Shown piece by piece: positions 1-11,183 of a DNA stretch of 64,000 nucleotides. The position numbers and the translations under genes are program-made. The notes under the pieces were generated by a model that saw nothing but the letters and a program-made list of their open reading frames with translations, ran no database searches and was not told the DNA's origin. Source of the stretch: Collybiopsis luxurians FD-317 M1. Taxonomy: Eukaryota > Basidiomycota > Agaricomycetes > Agaricales > Omphalotaceae. The stretch spans positions 257,046 to 321,045 of the forward strand of contig KN834796.1 of NCBI GenBank assembly GCA_000827265.1, read 5' to 3'. Within the stretch, counting starts at the first letter, position 1. Each line of letters begins with the position of its first letter.

Positions 1-1907
1 AATTATGCAGGGTTTGCATATATTGCTCCATCGGATGTGAAGCAGTGTTCCCAGATGGCTGCCCTAATGCATGCATAATACCACTCCCAACTGGACTTTG
101 CATCGACGTGATCGACAACGATCCGGATCCTCCATGAGGAGAAACAATTGGTTGACCTGGGTATATCTGCTGAGACTGAGGGTAAGAAGAGTAGGTCGCT
201 GGATTGCCTGGAGCACCTCCATAGGAAGGTGGAGAAGTTTGAGCATGATGGAGAGGTCGATGAGGCTGTTGTTGGGGGTATGGAAGAGCAGGTTGGGTGA
301 CAGAAGGCTGCCGATATTGAGGTTGAGCAACAATAGCCTGATAGGGGGGACGAGGAGGCAATTGCTGTTTAGGTTTGAGCGGCGTGAACAGACGGTCATG
401 ATTAGGAGTGTCAACTTACCAGTACCTGTACACATTGTTCCTCTGCATTGGGCAGCTGCATGAACGGCTGAGTGGTTGGCTGTTGCTGCTGAGCACCCTG
501 ATGGGGAGGGACTTGTGAGAGCTGTTGTGAACTTTGAATGTATTGAGGAGGTTCTTGGGACTGCTGGTTGACAACCGTTGGCTGAACTGCTGGCTGAGCA
601 ATGGTGGCCTGAACCGATGGACGCAGTGGATTAGCTTGCTGCTGCTGCTGAGCAGCCGGTTGGGAAATTGGAGTGTGCAGAACTGATGGGGAGATTTGAG
701 TGTATTTAGGAGGGCTTTGAGGCTGCTGATGCAACTGGGTAGCGGTTGGCTGAACTGCAGGCTGAGGTTGTGGAACAACCAGTTGAGCAACGGTCAACTG
801 AACCTGAGCTGGAGGTTGAGGTAGAGGTCGTAAAACTGCCGGCTTAGCAACAGTAGCCTGAGCCGGGGGACGTGGCTGATTTAAATCAACTTGAGCAGCT
901 TGAGTTTGAACCACTGAAGCCTGAGTTGGACCAACTGTCAATTGAACCGCAGGTTGGGAGGGTTGCAAATGAACTTGTGAAAGTTGATGAGCTGGATCAA
1001 TTGAGTTCACCACTGACCCCTGTTGTCCACTAAAGGAAAACTGTGTCTGCGTGGTCGGGGTGTGAGTAGGCGTAGGCAGGGACGATTGATGTGCAGGGTG
1101 CGGATGCTGCACCGGAGGATGAGCCGGCCCCGTTGGTGGTTGATGATGAAGGGGCCTAGCGGGTAGGTGTGGCCCGGCAATGTTATTTGTCTGGTTCTGG
1201 TTTTGGTTTTGGCTCTGTGCATGGGTAATAGTGTGCTGCACCAATAGTGCTTGCTGTGGTTGACCACCTGAAGGCTTATTCGGCAAACTCACACCACCAG
1301 TATCTCCCATCTGGTTCAAATTCTGATTCTGCAACTGAAAGACAGTATTTTGTATTTGCATAATCATTTGACCAAGCTGTTGTTGCTGGTTCTGCAAATT
1401 CATCGCCTGTACCTGAGCTTGCAAATACTGAATCTGGGCATTGGCATTTGTGAGCTGCTGGTGCTGAACATTTACCATTTGTTGGACTTGAACACTGGCC
1501 ATTTCATTAGACGCGCGATGAGCAGTTGCATGACTGTCTCCATGCCCATGTCCATGTGAAGCTGCAGCTGCATGTTGAATCTTCATCAATGCATGAATAA
1601 TAGCACCATAATTCACCCCCGGATTTGGATTGGTCTGCTGCTGCTGTCCAATCGATTTGATAAGCCCAGAATAATCCACCCCCGGGTTACCCGCAAATGC
1701 ATCTTGGAACTGCGAAGGGTCGAAGCCCATGTCACTCACATCGAGATTCGAAAGACTCGACTTGAGATCACTTAGTGTACCTTGATCAAATAGAGGGGGG
1801 CCGTTGAAAGGAGAGACGGTTCCAAAGATACTGTTTATTGCGAGCCTCGTTCCATAGTGGAGAGCGGCTCTCCCAGCCATGCGGCCTGCTACTTTGCCAT
1901 ATTTCAT
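1..1907 (-). CDS. Gln/Pro-rich low-complexity protein (partial)
   Basis: The reading frame runs from an ATG at 1907 to a donor at 420/419. A 55-nt intron (419-365, GTAAGT...AACAG) follows, and the frame then continues in phase to the left edge, so the 3' end is missing. The N-terminus is short and basic (MKYGKVAGRMAGRAALHYGT). It is followed by a His/Gly run (HGHGHG), a Gln-rich stretch likely to be coiled (QYLQAQVQAMNLQ), then long P/Q/V-rich sequence with QPAVQPTV-type repeats. No catalytic domain is visible. The frame stays open upstream of the ATG to an in-frame TAG at 1977-1979, with a possible acceptor at about 1965, so an extra 5' exon is possible. It resembles in composition the protein at 25.0-26.9 kb. 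Function unknown; a disordered nuclear or cytoplasmic protein is a guess. Confidence 0.6.
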
Positions 1908-1913
1908 GAGCAC

Positions 1914-2350
1914 TGGGCTTGCAGCAGTGGATAATGAGTGTAAAGATGATGACAGAGATGAGCCTACATGAGCACCCTATGCCACCGTGATTGTTCACAA
2001 TCTTTGGTGCTACCAAAGAAACGTTTGTGCACAATTCTTTGGTACCACCAATGGCCTATATATGCAATACATTCGTCCAAAACCAGATTGAGCGGGCGGG
2101 ATCTAACCATTTCAGGCATTGCATGCCTATCCCGCCCCTCCGCCTCGTATGCCCCATATCCAGAAATAAGATCGTAAAGGCTCTTCCAAAATCAAGATCT
2201 TTGATAATCTAGATTCGCTATCAGATCAGGCACTTACACTATCAAGATGGGCCGTACACCCTACTTTGACCGCTTACCGCATTTGGTTCAAGTTCACTGT
2301 TTTCAATTCTCAGCCTTTCTAAGCGGATTGGGGCAAAATTTCTTATCTCA
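1914..2350. repeat. Spacer with palindromic array A
   Basis: No gene is seen here. Positions ~1985-2050 hold a palindromic block in which a TTTGGT-x-TACCAAAG core is flanked by TTGT(T/G)CACAAT motifs. A closely related block (TACCAAAG, TTGTGCACAA, TTTGGTAGCACCA) recurs at about 25,090-25,155. The rest is unremarkable AT-rich sequence just downstream of the KDZ transposase stop. Confidence 0.6.
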
Positions 2351-5300
2351 TTAGCAAACAAATTCGTGCTTCTTGTTCAGAGAAAAACCTCCCGGTCCTC
2401 TAGCTAGAAGTTCATCCAGGCCCTGCCATTTCTGGATACAAAATGCTCTCATCCTTTCACGGATCCCGGCCTGACGGTAAGCATATGCTTGTTGTCCTGG
2501 ATCGAGAGTATTCTCTGCTCTGTATTCCCATTCCCTCTGGGAGCTCTGAAAAAACTCTTTTACACGCCTCATCTCCTCTTGCAGCAAAATACAATCCTCT
2601 TGCCATCGCAGCGCTCTGCTGCGTGCTTTACACCAAGATATTCGGAGACCTAGTGCATGTTAGGTTGTAAAACAGCAGACAAACTAACTCTTACATTCCG
2701 CGATGTTTTCTTCGTCAGTATGATCTACACCCGAAGTATTCCAAATCCATGATGAGATCACATAGCCCTCTCCAGATGGGTCACCGTCTTTCCCTCGCAA
2801 GATCGACCGTATATCCTCACCACGAAGTGGCTTCAAGCTTTTCGACCAATTTACCTTCCCTAATCGCTCAGAAAAATGCTGAATCATTTTGAAATGGATT
2901 TGGTAGCGGGCAGCGCAGGCTAAAATTTTGCTAGTAAGTTGGTCAACATCGTTTTGGGAATGGTTTCCTTCGCGAACACCGTGACCATACCGGAGCTTCC
3001 ACCCCAGCACCGCATTTCTACTCAGTAAGTGCTTTCTCATTTGCTCTAAGGCGTCATGAGCTGCTCCATACCGAAGTCTCCATTCATAATCCAAAAGTAT
3101 GGGATCGCAACTTGACCCCAGAAGCAAAACCTCGGAAGGGAGTAAAAGTGGAAGATCATATGTGGCCTGTGCTGCTTTGTGCGGAATCTGTTGCTGCTGT
3201 TGCCGAATAATCACCGTAACAGGCATATGCAGTGCCTGCACCTCTGTAAATGCATTAATCTTCCGACGAAGATTGTTGGCTCACTCAGTGATCTTAGTAT
3301 GAGCAAGCGAAGTAGCTCCACTGCCAAGCTGTGACATATCGTATCGAAGACGTCTCCTAGAGGCAATAGGCAATCTCTTGATTAGCTATAATGCCATCCC
3401 AGAAAGAATGACTAACTGCTGCTCCTCCAGCTCCAAGCCCTGGCTTATGAGCTGAGTTCGAGTGATCCGAGAACTAACTGCTTGAGCAGCTAAATCAGTG
3501 CGAATGAGCTCTTCATCTTCTCGTGCAAGCTCAAGGCGAATTTGGTTCAGCGTATATTCTTGTTTCCCGGTCAACATCTGCACTATTCTTAGCATGTATG
3601 AGCACATACCTCTTACTTTAGGCTCATATGGATTTTGTTTTTTCCTGTCTAGATCCTGCTCCCATTCTGTAACCATAGTGCGCCAACACTCCTTAGTAGA
3701 CTCATCAAGGCCCTCAGAAGTGTCTTGATATGCAGTCACCATTTTCGGTCGCATCTTGGCAGCCTCAAGTGATTTGTGGTAGATAAGTGTGGCTGGAGTG
3801 TTCAAGCTGAACTTCCAGTGACTGTAAGCTTGAGGAAGAACTTACCTAGGGAGATTGTTTTGCGCCAATTATGGTCTCCAAAATGATCGTCTAAGGTATC
3901 GCGGCGACTTCCTGGCCCCATTTTCTTTGTGCTTCCTGACAATGCATTTTGAGTGGACCAGTTACGCTCAACGCCTTCACCGTCGGTGCGGCCAATGCCC
4001 ATTGCATAATTATATGAAAAGGACCAAACGCAGTCCTGTTTATGCGCCGCCAGATGAAACTTTGGAACAAGGAGTTGATAGCGCGGAAATGGAGTGGGTG
4101 TGTGGAGGATTGGAGGGTATGAAGCAATACGCTGGTATAGCTTCTTCGAATACTGGCACATGATGTCGTAGGAAATAGTAATCGGTAGATTTGGAAAGTT
4201 CTTGATGCTCGATAACAGGGAATAATCCATGAGAATATACCTGTAATACATGGTCAGTAAAAAGGACATATCTGCTAAAGCCATGCGCCTACTCCTCTCC
4301 TAACCGTAGATCCACGCCGGAGTGAGCATGTATCGAGTTGTGCCTCGCGCAAGTTGTGAGAGCCAAGCCTGTAGTAGCTAAATTGTGATCCCCTCGACAA
4401 TTGGCAAGCTTGACGGCATCATGGTCACTACAGTCAGATTTTTCTGGGGGCCAATGCCCCTGAAATGTTGCAATATGCTGTTGCAGCAAACAATCATCCA
4501 CCATGTAAGCCCTGCCTTTATTCAGCGCTAGATCCCGTTCTTCATTTGAAACATTAAACCGCGTTAACCAAAAGTTAGCGTCAAGGGCAAAGAAAGCTTT
4601 ATTCAGCCATCTAGGGATAAATATCAAGATAAGAATGAGCATCCAATCATAAGATGGAGCACGTACATCTTTTGTGGGTCTTTCCACCAATTCGTAGGTA
4701 TGTTTATACCAGCATGAGGGCATGCTGGGCATTTTACTGCCAGTACTCCAGATGCGTTATCATCCACTCCATCATACCTGACTCCAGACCGCTTGAGGAC
4801 CCGGAGATGGCGCCATTCGCGAATCATGCGTAAGACCTCATGAGATCGGCTCTGCTTTCACATTCAGCCCATATGTTGTATGCCGATTTAACAAAACTAC
4901 CTTGGGTATATCGGTTCCTGTATTGTCCATCATTCGTTCCAGAGCGGAGTAGTATTCTGTTGCGGATACCTGGCCAGCCATTCTATGAGTTGTGGAATAC
5001 AGAGACACAATAATGGAAGGCAGACCTTTGACATGAAGCTCAACATCTGGAAGAACTCCAGGAACCTGAACGTAGCTGCAGTTTGAGGTGCTGTAACTGT
5101 GGCTGGGTAAAGGCGAGCGTGTAGTAGTTGATAGTGATCTGGTATTGCTCTAGAGCACCGGCAAAAACAAATTGTTGTGCGGTATATGCAGTTGATATCG
5201 ATCACAGTGAAGGCCTGGAGCTTTGAAGGTGCGAGGCATGGCAATGACAAGGAATGGCCTGGGTGGAGAACAAGCCCAAGATCATACAGGCTCGTCTTTT

Positions 5301-6021
5301 CAAAGTACTTTCCTGTCCAATGCTAGAGGTGTTGCTTTAGAATAACAAAGAGGCTTAGCTATGAAAACAGTATACCTCAACTGTGTGGAAAGGGTTTGAT
5401 TCATGGTTGCGCAGAAGACAATCTTTACACCGGAGGACGGATTCAATGCAGTCCACACATCTGTACCGCTTAAGCGGCTCATGTTTCCACTCAACATGAT
5501 TGCAAGGGCAGCCAGAGTCGCTATTCATGGCATTCTCCAGGCCTTCATTGCGAAGCATCTCATGCAAGAATGCAGGAATCTCAGGCTCCCATTCTTTCAA
5601 TGCCTTTTAATACCGAATGGTTCGCTTTCAGTGCACAAGCAATTGGAATGAGGTTGATTTGACTTACACTCAATTGGACCTCGTCGGGTTTAGAACACAC
5701 AGCAGCCTCTCCTTCCAACGGTTCAGCTGCATCCGGTTGAGAGAAAGTATATGTAAAAGCGGTATTTGCATTGTTGAGAAATAGCAAGTCAATTTCATCA
5801 TCAAGGTTAGGCTCTGAACCTGCTCCAGAAGTATATGCTTCTGTAGGAGCAGATGGTCGTGGTCCCGTGCGTAAATTCGCGCGCACAGGAACTGAGTACG
5901 TCCGTGAACGGCTGTTAGATGATATTGCTGTATAGCGATGGTTTACAGTTTGTTTCTCAGCTCGCTTAGACTTGTGTACAGAGCTATGGACGCCCTCCGG
6001 TAATGTTTTTTGCTGTGGCAT
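2351..6021 (-). CDS. KDZ-family (Kyakuja-Dileera-Zisupton) transposase
   Basis: Multi-exon DNA transposase. The start is the ATG at 6021 (MPQQKTLPEG); the stop is at 2351 after ...KKHEFVC. In order the protein shows: a basic N-terminus; a cysteine cluster typical of fungal KDZ proteins (GCPCNHVEW...YRCVDCIESVLRCKDC); EHWTGKYFEKTSLYDLGL; the CRCSRAIP...QLLHARLYPATV...AATFRFLEFF block; CPACPHAGINIP; FALDANFWLTR; KSDCSDHDAVKLANCRG; ISYDIMCQY; PKFHLAAHK...NYAMGIGRTDGEGVERNWS; and GSRRDTLDDHFGDHNW. The aspartates of ALDANF and YDIMCQ and the glutamates of DGEGVERNW are candidate metal-binding residues of the RNase H-like fold. The C-terminal third is helical. Splice joins keep one frame throughout (for example QLS|ALKEWEPEIP, VE|HWTGK, SKV|SATEYY), so I see no disabling lesion and the gene may be active. 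Terminal inverted repeats and target duplications were not found. Confidence 0.93.
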
Positions 6022-6590
6022 GGTAGAGAAGATAGAGAAGATGGCCAAGAAACCTGTGAGGTTCTTCGACACGATTCATTGGCCATTGGCTGAGCCCAGG
6101 ATGTTCTCGACGTTTGTGAATGTCTCCAATTGACCATTGACCATTGACATTTGTAAAGTGAACAATGCAGTTGTGGGTTTGGTGAAACCACAAGCTGTGG
6201 GTTTGGCGGAATCACAACCACAATGCAGCGGCAGGTTTGGTAAAATCACAAGCTGTGGATTTGGTGGAATCACAACTACAATGCAACCGTAGAGGCTGTG
6301 GGTTTGGTGGAACCACAACCACAAATGCAGTCGTAGGTTTGGTACGACCACAACTTGTGGGTTTGGTGGAACCACAGCCACAAATGCGGTCGTAGGTTTG
6401 GTACGGCCACAACTTGTGGGTTTGGTGAAACCCCAGCCTGTGGGCCTTGAACTGAGCATGCTTGGGGAAAGTCTACACCTAACTTGGTAGCTTTACAGCC
6501 TGTAATGAACTCTTTATATACTGATTAACTCCTCATATTGGTATTTAAGGTTAAGAGACATAGATAATTAATATTGGTATTGCGGTGGGC
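6022..6590. repeat. Palindromic minisatellite array B upstream of the KDZ gene
   Basis: Positions ~6108-6440 contain a tandem array whose best copies are a 59-bp unit at ~6320-6378 and ~6379-6437 that differ by only a few bases. Earlier copies (6150-6320) are more diverged. Each unit contains TTGTGGGTTTGGTGGAACCACA, nearly self-complementary (TTGTGG...CCACAA), so the array can fold into serial hairpins. It lies between the transposase start at 6021 and the next gene. Positions 6445-6590 show nothing. Confidence 0.8.
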
Positions 6591-6600
6591 ATAAGTGCAT

Positions 6601-7551
6601 TCAAAACAAAATATTTTCACGCCATGGTTCCCAAGGCTCCAGCTCTACAACATCATCTTCCTCTGCACAGTCAGATGCAGCTGCGATACACGGATATTCC
6701 CATAAGATTTCCCTTGCGCTCTTTCCTTCTGGTGGTTGAACTAGGTAACGATAACGCCAGTGGATTTGATGCTCCCGATGAAACGATTGTGGCATAAGGT
6801 TATGCACTGCCCACACAAAAACACCCCTGTAGAGGGATATCTTCCAGGAAGAAGTGGATAGACGGTAGGACTTGATATAAGGGGAGGCCTCTTCAATAGC
6901 TTTATGGAGGAAGTTTCAAATGGCCTAATGAGGATGTCAGTCCTAGAGTGGAAACTTAGATATTTTTGAACACACCTTGCTCAGTCCATACTGCAATTGA
7001 CGAGCCTCATCCTTTGAACATTGAGCCAGAGAGTGCTGGTAAATTGAGTTGTTACTCTTGAAATAATTAGAGATGTGAGCGGTTTCCTTGATAACGAGGC
7101 TCACCTTGTAAAAGCTATAGAGTGTTCCTCGAATAAGTCTGTTCCTTTCCAGAGCTTTTGCCTCATCTTTACTATCGTACCATGGTGGCATGGGCTTCTG
7201 GTTCCAATCACTGGTATCAAGGTTATCCGGTGAAACCACGCGCTTTGAGAGGCAGGTGTGACGGGTTTGTTTTGTCCCACAAGCGATGTCTTCAGGCCAA
7301 TGAGCTGCGTAAATAGCCACTGCGAGCTTCCAAAAATCCTTTTTGTACTCCGTACCCCGTACCATCAAGTATGTAGGGGCAAAATGCCATAGGAACTTTG
7401 TACGAAGCTGGGTTTGAACCTCATCTGAAAGCTGCAAAAGAGAGTTCCAGCAGGAGTAGCAAAGGATACGGAGGGTTCTTACAAGGACGGATAGAGGAGT
7501 ATCTTCAGCAAAGCCTTTATCGGTCTCCTCCCATGAGCCGTGGAAAGGCAT
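6601..7551 (-). CDS. Hypothetical protein, two or more exons
   Basis: Start at 7551 (MPFHGSWEETDKGFAED), preceded in frame by a stop. Exon 1 encodes about 190 residues with aromatic and charged segments (FWKLAVAIYAAHWPEDIACGT, KPMPPWYDSKDEAKALERNR, KETAHISNYFKSNN) up to LSK with a GTGTGT donor near 6976. A later exon encodes IKSYRLSTSSWKISLYRG, FVWAVHNLMPQSFHREHQIHW, then an acidic tail (CAEEDDVVELEPWEPWRE) ending at 6601. The acceptor between them is uncertain because stops lie just after the obvious one; GAAGAG near 6905 is a candidate. No family was recognised. It lies in the same orientation between the KDZ transposase and the chromo-like gene, so it may be cargo or an accessory protein of that element. 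Confidence 0.6.
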
Positions 7552-7728
7552 ATCGACGATCGTTGTACGGAGTCAAGGATGGGTTCGAATGACGGAACTG
7601 GACGCTGATATAAACATTGCCAAATAACTGTTCAAACTACCATACGTGACAAACAGTTGACGCAGGAATCATACAGAACACAGGATACTAGAGGATAAAG
7701 CAGGCATGAAGAGGGCAAATTCAATCAA

Positions 7729-8816
7729 CTAGTCGTCTACCACATAGGGATCACCTTGTGTGCCGTTACCTCCCATTTCCACGTCTGCCATTGCAATTTT
7801 ATCCTGCGTTCTGCGTTGTGCCCTCTGCTTGCGGTATGCCTTGAGGATTCCATACGGGATAAGGAATGCTGGTCGCCAACTTGATTCTAACATGAGCGGT
7901 TGAGCATTTTCAAAATGTAGGATGGAGCTTACGAGGCATAGTGCGACCCTCTATGCCCAACAAGAGCCAGGTATTCAGTGCCCAATCCGCGGGCATGGGC
8001 TCTCTCATCAATGACCCTGGTTACCGCATACTTGATATCAAGGGTATCGTCGGCGTCGAGTTGCTTAAAATCGTCGATTTCCTCAAGGGAAACATCCGCA
8101 GGATCTGCCCAGCTATAAATAGAATGAGCGTTGTTGTTTCGAAGGAACACATCAACCTTACAACTCTCTGGCATACTCCCCGCGCTCTACACCAACCAAG
8201 ATCTCCTCTGCGTCGTCAATTTCTGTTTGGGTCACATCGTCGATGCCACCACCTCGGTAGCCTAGTACTCGAAAACATGCACCGCTGTCCCACCAGCGTG
8301 CAAGGATGGGGTAGGGGATCAGATACCAAGGCCGCCAGCTGGGCAAAAGCATTGTGAGCCAGCGTGTTCACTGAAAGGGCAATTCAACTATACCTGCGCA
8401 GTATACAACCGTCGCTTTCAATAATAACCAAGTATTGGTCCCCAAATACGGACTTTCGCGATTGGATGATGCATTCTACTCCGCTGAATTTGACATCGGT
8501 GTACTCGCCTTGCGTGAACTTAGACAGATGCTCTGCATCTACTTGATTCAATGACAGCCACCTGTGTGCGTGGTTCAACAGCAGCATACCATGGGCAGAG
8601 GTGTTTACCTTTCAACCACACCGGAGCAATCTTTGACCCGGACCAGGATCTTTTCTGCTTCCGCGATGCGGTCCTGAGCTTCCTCCCTGGCTCTCGCTTC
8701 GTTAAGTTCTAGTTCGTCCATATCTGGGCGTAAGAACGCTACGTATCCGATGACCTCGATTTGAACATCCAAAGGCACACCGTGTGGCTCTGGGGGTAGG
8801 CATTCCAAAGTCTCCG
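7729..8816 (-). CDS. Protein with two chromo-like modules (5' end unresolved)
   Basis: Four or more exons can be chained in frame: ...KDCSGVVER|WLSLNQVDAEHLSKF...ILR|SWRPWYLIPYPIL...EYARE|FWADPADVSLEEIDDF...GSHYAS|WRPAFLIPYGILKAYRK...DPYVVDD, stop at 7729. The 5' visible exon starts at an acceptor at 8816 (ETLECLPPEPHG); no ATG exon is clear. Two segments align with each other: DVKFSGVECIIQSR...GDQYLVIIESDG...SWRPWYLIPYPIL and DIKYAVTRVIDER...GTEYLALVGHRG...SWRPAFLIPYGIL. The layout (V-x-x-(I/V)-x-x-x-R, then (E/Q)YLV, then SWRP, then a hydrophobic helix) recalls chromodomains (YLVKW...TWEP...L). This is a pattern match by eye, not a profile hit. A helical segment rich in E and A precedes the first module. 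It sits directly downstream of the TET/JBP gene on the same strand; a chromatin-reading or element-targeting role is inference. Confidence 0.6.
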
Positions 8817-8859
8817 CTGCAGTTCAAACATGAATTCAGAGGTCCAATGAAGAGCGTGT

Positions 8860-9600
8860 AGCCTGCTTATGGTTGGACGAGCAGGGTAGCGTCATAAGGA
8901 GGGGATAACAAGGCAGTGGAAAACCAGAGGATGGGGAGGTGAATGGAACGAAGGAGAGGGAGATAACCATATAAAAAGAGCTACCAAACTGGTCCAGCAT
9001 AGCGGCTCCTCAATACCTCGGGATTCATTCGCATTTCTATTCCAGATAGGGTAGCCGTCGAATTTGTCAAACCCTTGTGAATCGGTTACCAAAACCACCA
9101 AAAGTTTGTGAATGAGCCTTTGTCAAATGGTTATCGGAGCCGAGTTCACCAAAGATTTGTGAACAAGCTTTGGTTGATCAGTTACGTAGCCGAATTCACC
9201 AAAGGTTTGTGAATAAGGTCACCGTAGCCGTATCCACCAAAGGTTTGTGGTCCATTGGTCTCCGTTGCCGTATTTACCACAGGTTTGTTCACAAACCTTT
9301 GGTGACTTAGGCGATCAAATCACCAAAGATCGTTCGCTAACCTTTGGTGCCTTAGGCTATCAGTTCACCGAGCGTTGCTCGGTAACCAAAGGCACCAAAG
9401 ATTTCTGAACAGCTTAGGTTGCTGAGGTCCTCGAGAATCTGGGATTATTTTTGGTTAATGGGATATTCAGGCGACGGAAGGCTGATTATACCTGGATAAG
9501 AAGTGAATTTGCATATCTCAGTGTATAGAATAGAAGTATCGTAGGTGCAAAAACGAGTTAATAACAAAGAATTGCGTACAAACAGCCTGTATTCCACATG
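8860..9600. repeat. Palindromic minisatellite array C
   Basis: Positions ~9070-9420 contain at least six copies of the core TTCACCAAAGGTTTGTGAA, at ~9080-9250, followed by inverted copies (TTCACAAACCTTTGGTGA at ~9290-9310, CTAACCTTTGGTGCC at ~9340). GTAGCCG-type linkers separate copies by roughly 50-60 bp. The array lies upstream of the chromo-like gene and downstream of the TET/JBP stop. Positions 9430-9600 show no recognisable feature. Confidence 0.8.
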
Positions 9601-9603
9601 TGC

Positions 9604-11183
9604 TTAGGTATCCCGCTGGCGCTTTCGAGGGGGTTTTCCCTCGAGCTTGTTTTCATTCATATCCCCACTACCACTTAACAAATCTGCCCACTTCGTGAAG
9701 TTTTCCAGCTTTTCCTTCCACCGAGTTTTCCTGTCCTCTTCACGCTTCTCTCTTTGCTCACAGGTAGCCCGCACAAACCATGCTTTATCGGAGCACCAAC
9801 CGTTGTAGTGCCACCGAAACAAACCGCCAGAGGAAAACTGTACAATTGAATAGCGCGTTTCACCTGAGCGTACAGGAATGTTCGAGTGAGTGATGAGAGC
9901 GGAGGGGAACAGGATAGTAGCGCCGAGCGGGAAACGAATGACATAGCGAAGATCCCACAGAATGAGGTGACCACCCTCATCTGGGTTGTACTTCCCCGCA
10001 GAGGTTACAGTGCACCATCTGTCAGATCGGTTTCCTGCATCCCGATGTCGCTTAGAATTAGTTTGTGGGCCAAAATTGACCTTCGTTGCTGCAAACGCGG
10101 TATTCGAAGATGGAGGGCGGAGGTGGGGGTCACGGAGTAGATGTTCTTGTAAAGTGTCCACATATTCGACGTAAATCTTGCGTGCGTAGGCATTGAAAAG
10201 AGCTGCAATTGTTAAAACGTCGGTCATGCTCAAACTTGAAAATGGCTTACTATTGGCCCATCCCACAATGCGCTCCATCTCCTTACCGTGCATTAGGCGG
10301 TACATGGCTTCTTTGTTCGCGTTTCCTGATATGCGAAAGTTTCCTGGCCGATCCCTTCCACCTCCGTAACCGATACCTGTTATGCGCGCGGAGAAATCCC
10401 CTCGTCCATGCTTGACCTCCTTTTGGGTGAAGGTGCTCTCGTTGGCGCAGGTTTCAATAGCTTCCGTGAGGCGCGTGGAAACTCCGTCCCATTCAGGGCC
10501 CTGAGCACCGGGCGGAGCCCTGCCTAAGACGAGGACAATACGATCGTCACAGTCGACAAAGACGATGCACGATCTGGGTTAAGAATGTTGATGTTTGGCA
10601 TCGGAAAGACATACAAATTTTGCTCTTACCGACCATCCCAGTTTAGAAGTCGTAGACCACCCGCATGAACAAGAACTTGCAGATTCTGCGAGACGCGTGC
10701 AAGGCTTGGAGAGAGCTTGATGGTGCCTTTCTTGCCCATGAAGGCAGTAGAGGAGACAGGAAGCGCGGTTGCGGAGAAGGTAGGGAGAGAAACAGCATCG
10801 GCATGGCGCACACGCTCAGCAGAAATGGGTTTGAGGTCGTGGCAGCGGTGACGTTCCAAAGCCTGTTGCTTGCGCTTCTTGCGGTCTTTCAGGCATTTAT
10901 CGGCCTTCTTCCTCTCCAAGCGGCTCTGCTGGCTAGGTGTCAGCTTCTCGGAAGTGGGTTGTGGATCATCCGCCTTGTCAAAGTGTTCTGGTGGAGATGA
11001 GGGTTTTGACGGCTGGTCCGCGGGCGCATCCTGTGCGTCGATCTGGTCCTCAAACTCCAGCTCCTCATCTATCACATCTTCTCTGTCTAACTCCCCGGAG
11101 GCATTCCGCTTAAGGGCTTCCTCCACATCATATTCGAGTAGCTGTATCCGCATGGCGGCCTTCAATTGTGCCCTGGTGAACAC
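9604..11183 (-). CDS. TET/JBP-family 2-oxoglutarate/Fe(II) dioxygenase
   Basis: Predicted nuclear oxidase of modified bases (5-methylcytosine in TET enzymes, thymine in JBP). Exons: ~11183-10630, 10573 to ~10255, and ~10205-9604, with introns GTAAGA...CCCAG and GTAAGC...TTGCAG. The N-terminal part is acidic then strongly basic (RLERKKADKCLKDRKKRK). The core shows DRIVLVLGRAP, then KVNFGPQTNSKRHRDAGN carrying the HxD iron motif, GGHLILWDLRYVIRFP, ILFPSALITHSNIPV carrying the distal iron His, and GETRYSIVQFSSGGLFRWH with the Arg expected to bind 2-oxoglutarate. The C-terminus is a charged helix ending PPRKRQRDT. All key residues are present, so it is probably active. The start is uncertain: the long frame opens at an acceptor at ~11183 (CCCACAG), so a 5' exon lies upstream, or translation begins at Met 11153. 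Its vicinity to a KDZ transposase fits the known linkage in mushrooms. Confidence 0.9.

Noticed and set aside
71..463. 130-codon plus-strand frame at the left edge
   Set aside because: Antisense to the second exon of the Gln/Pro-rich gene, whose splice join is in frame.
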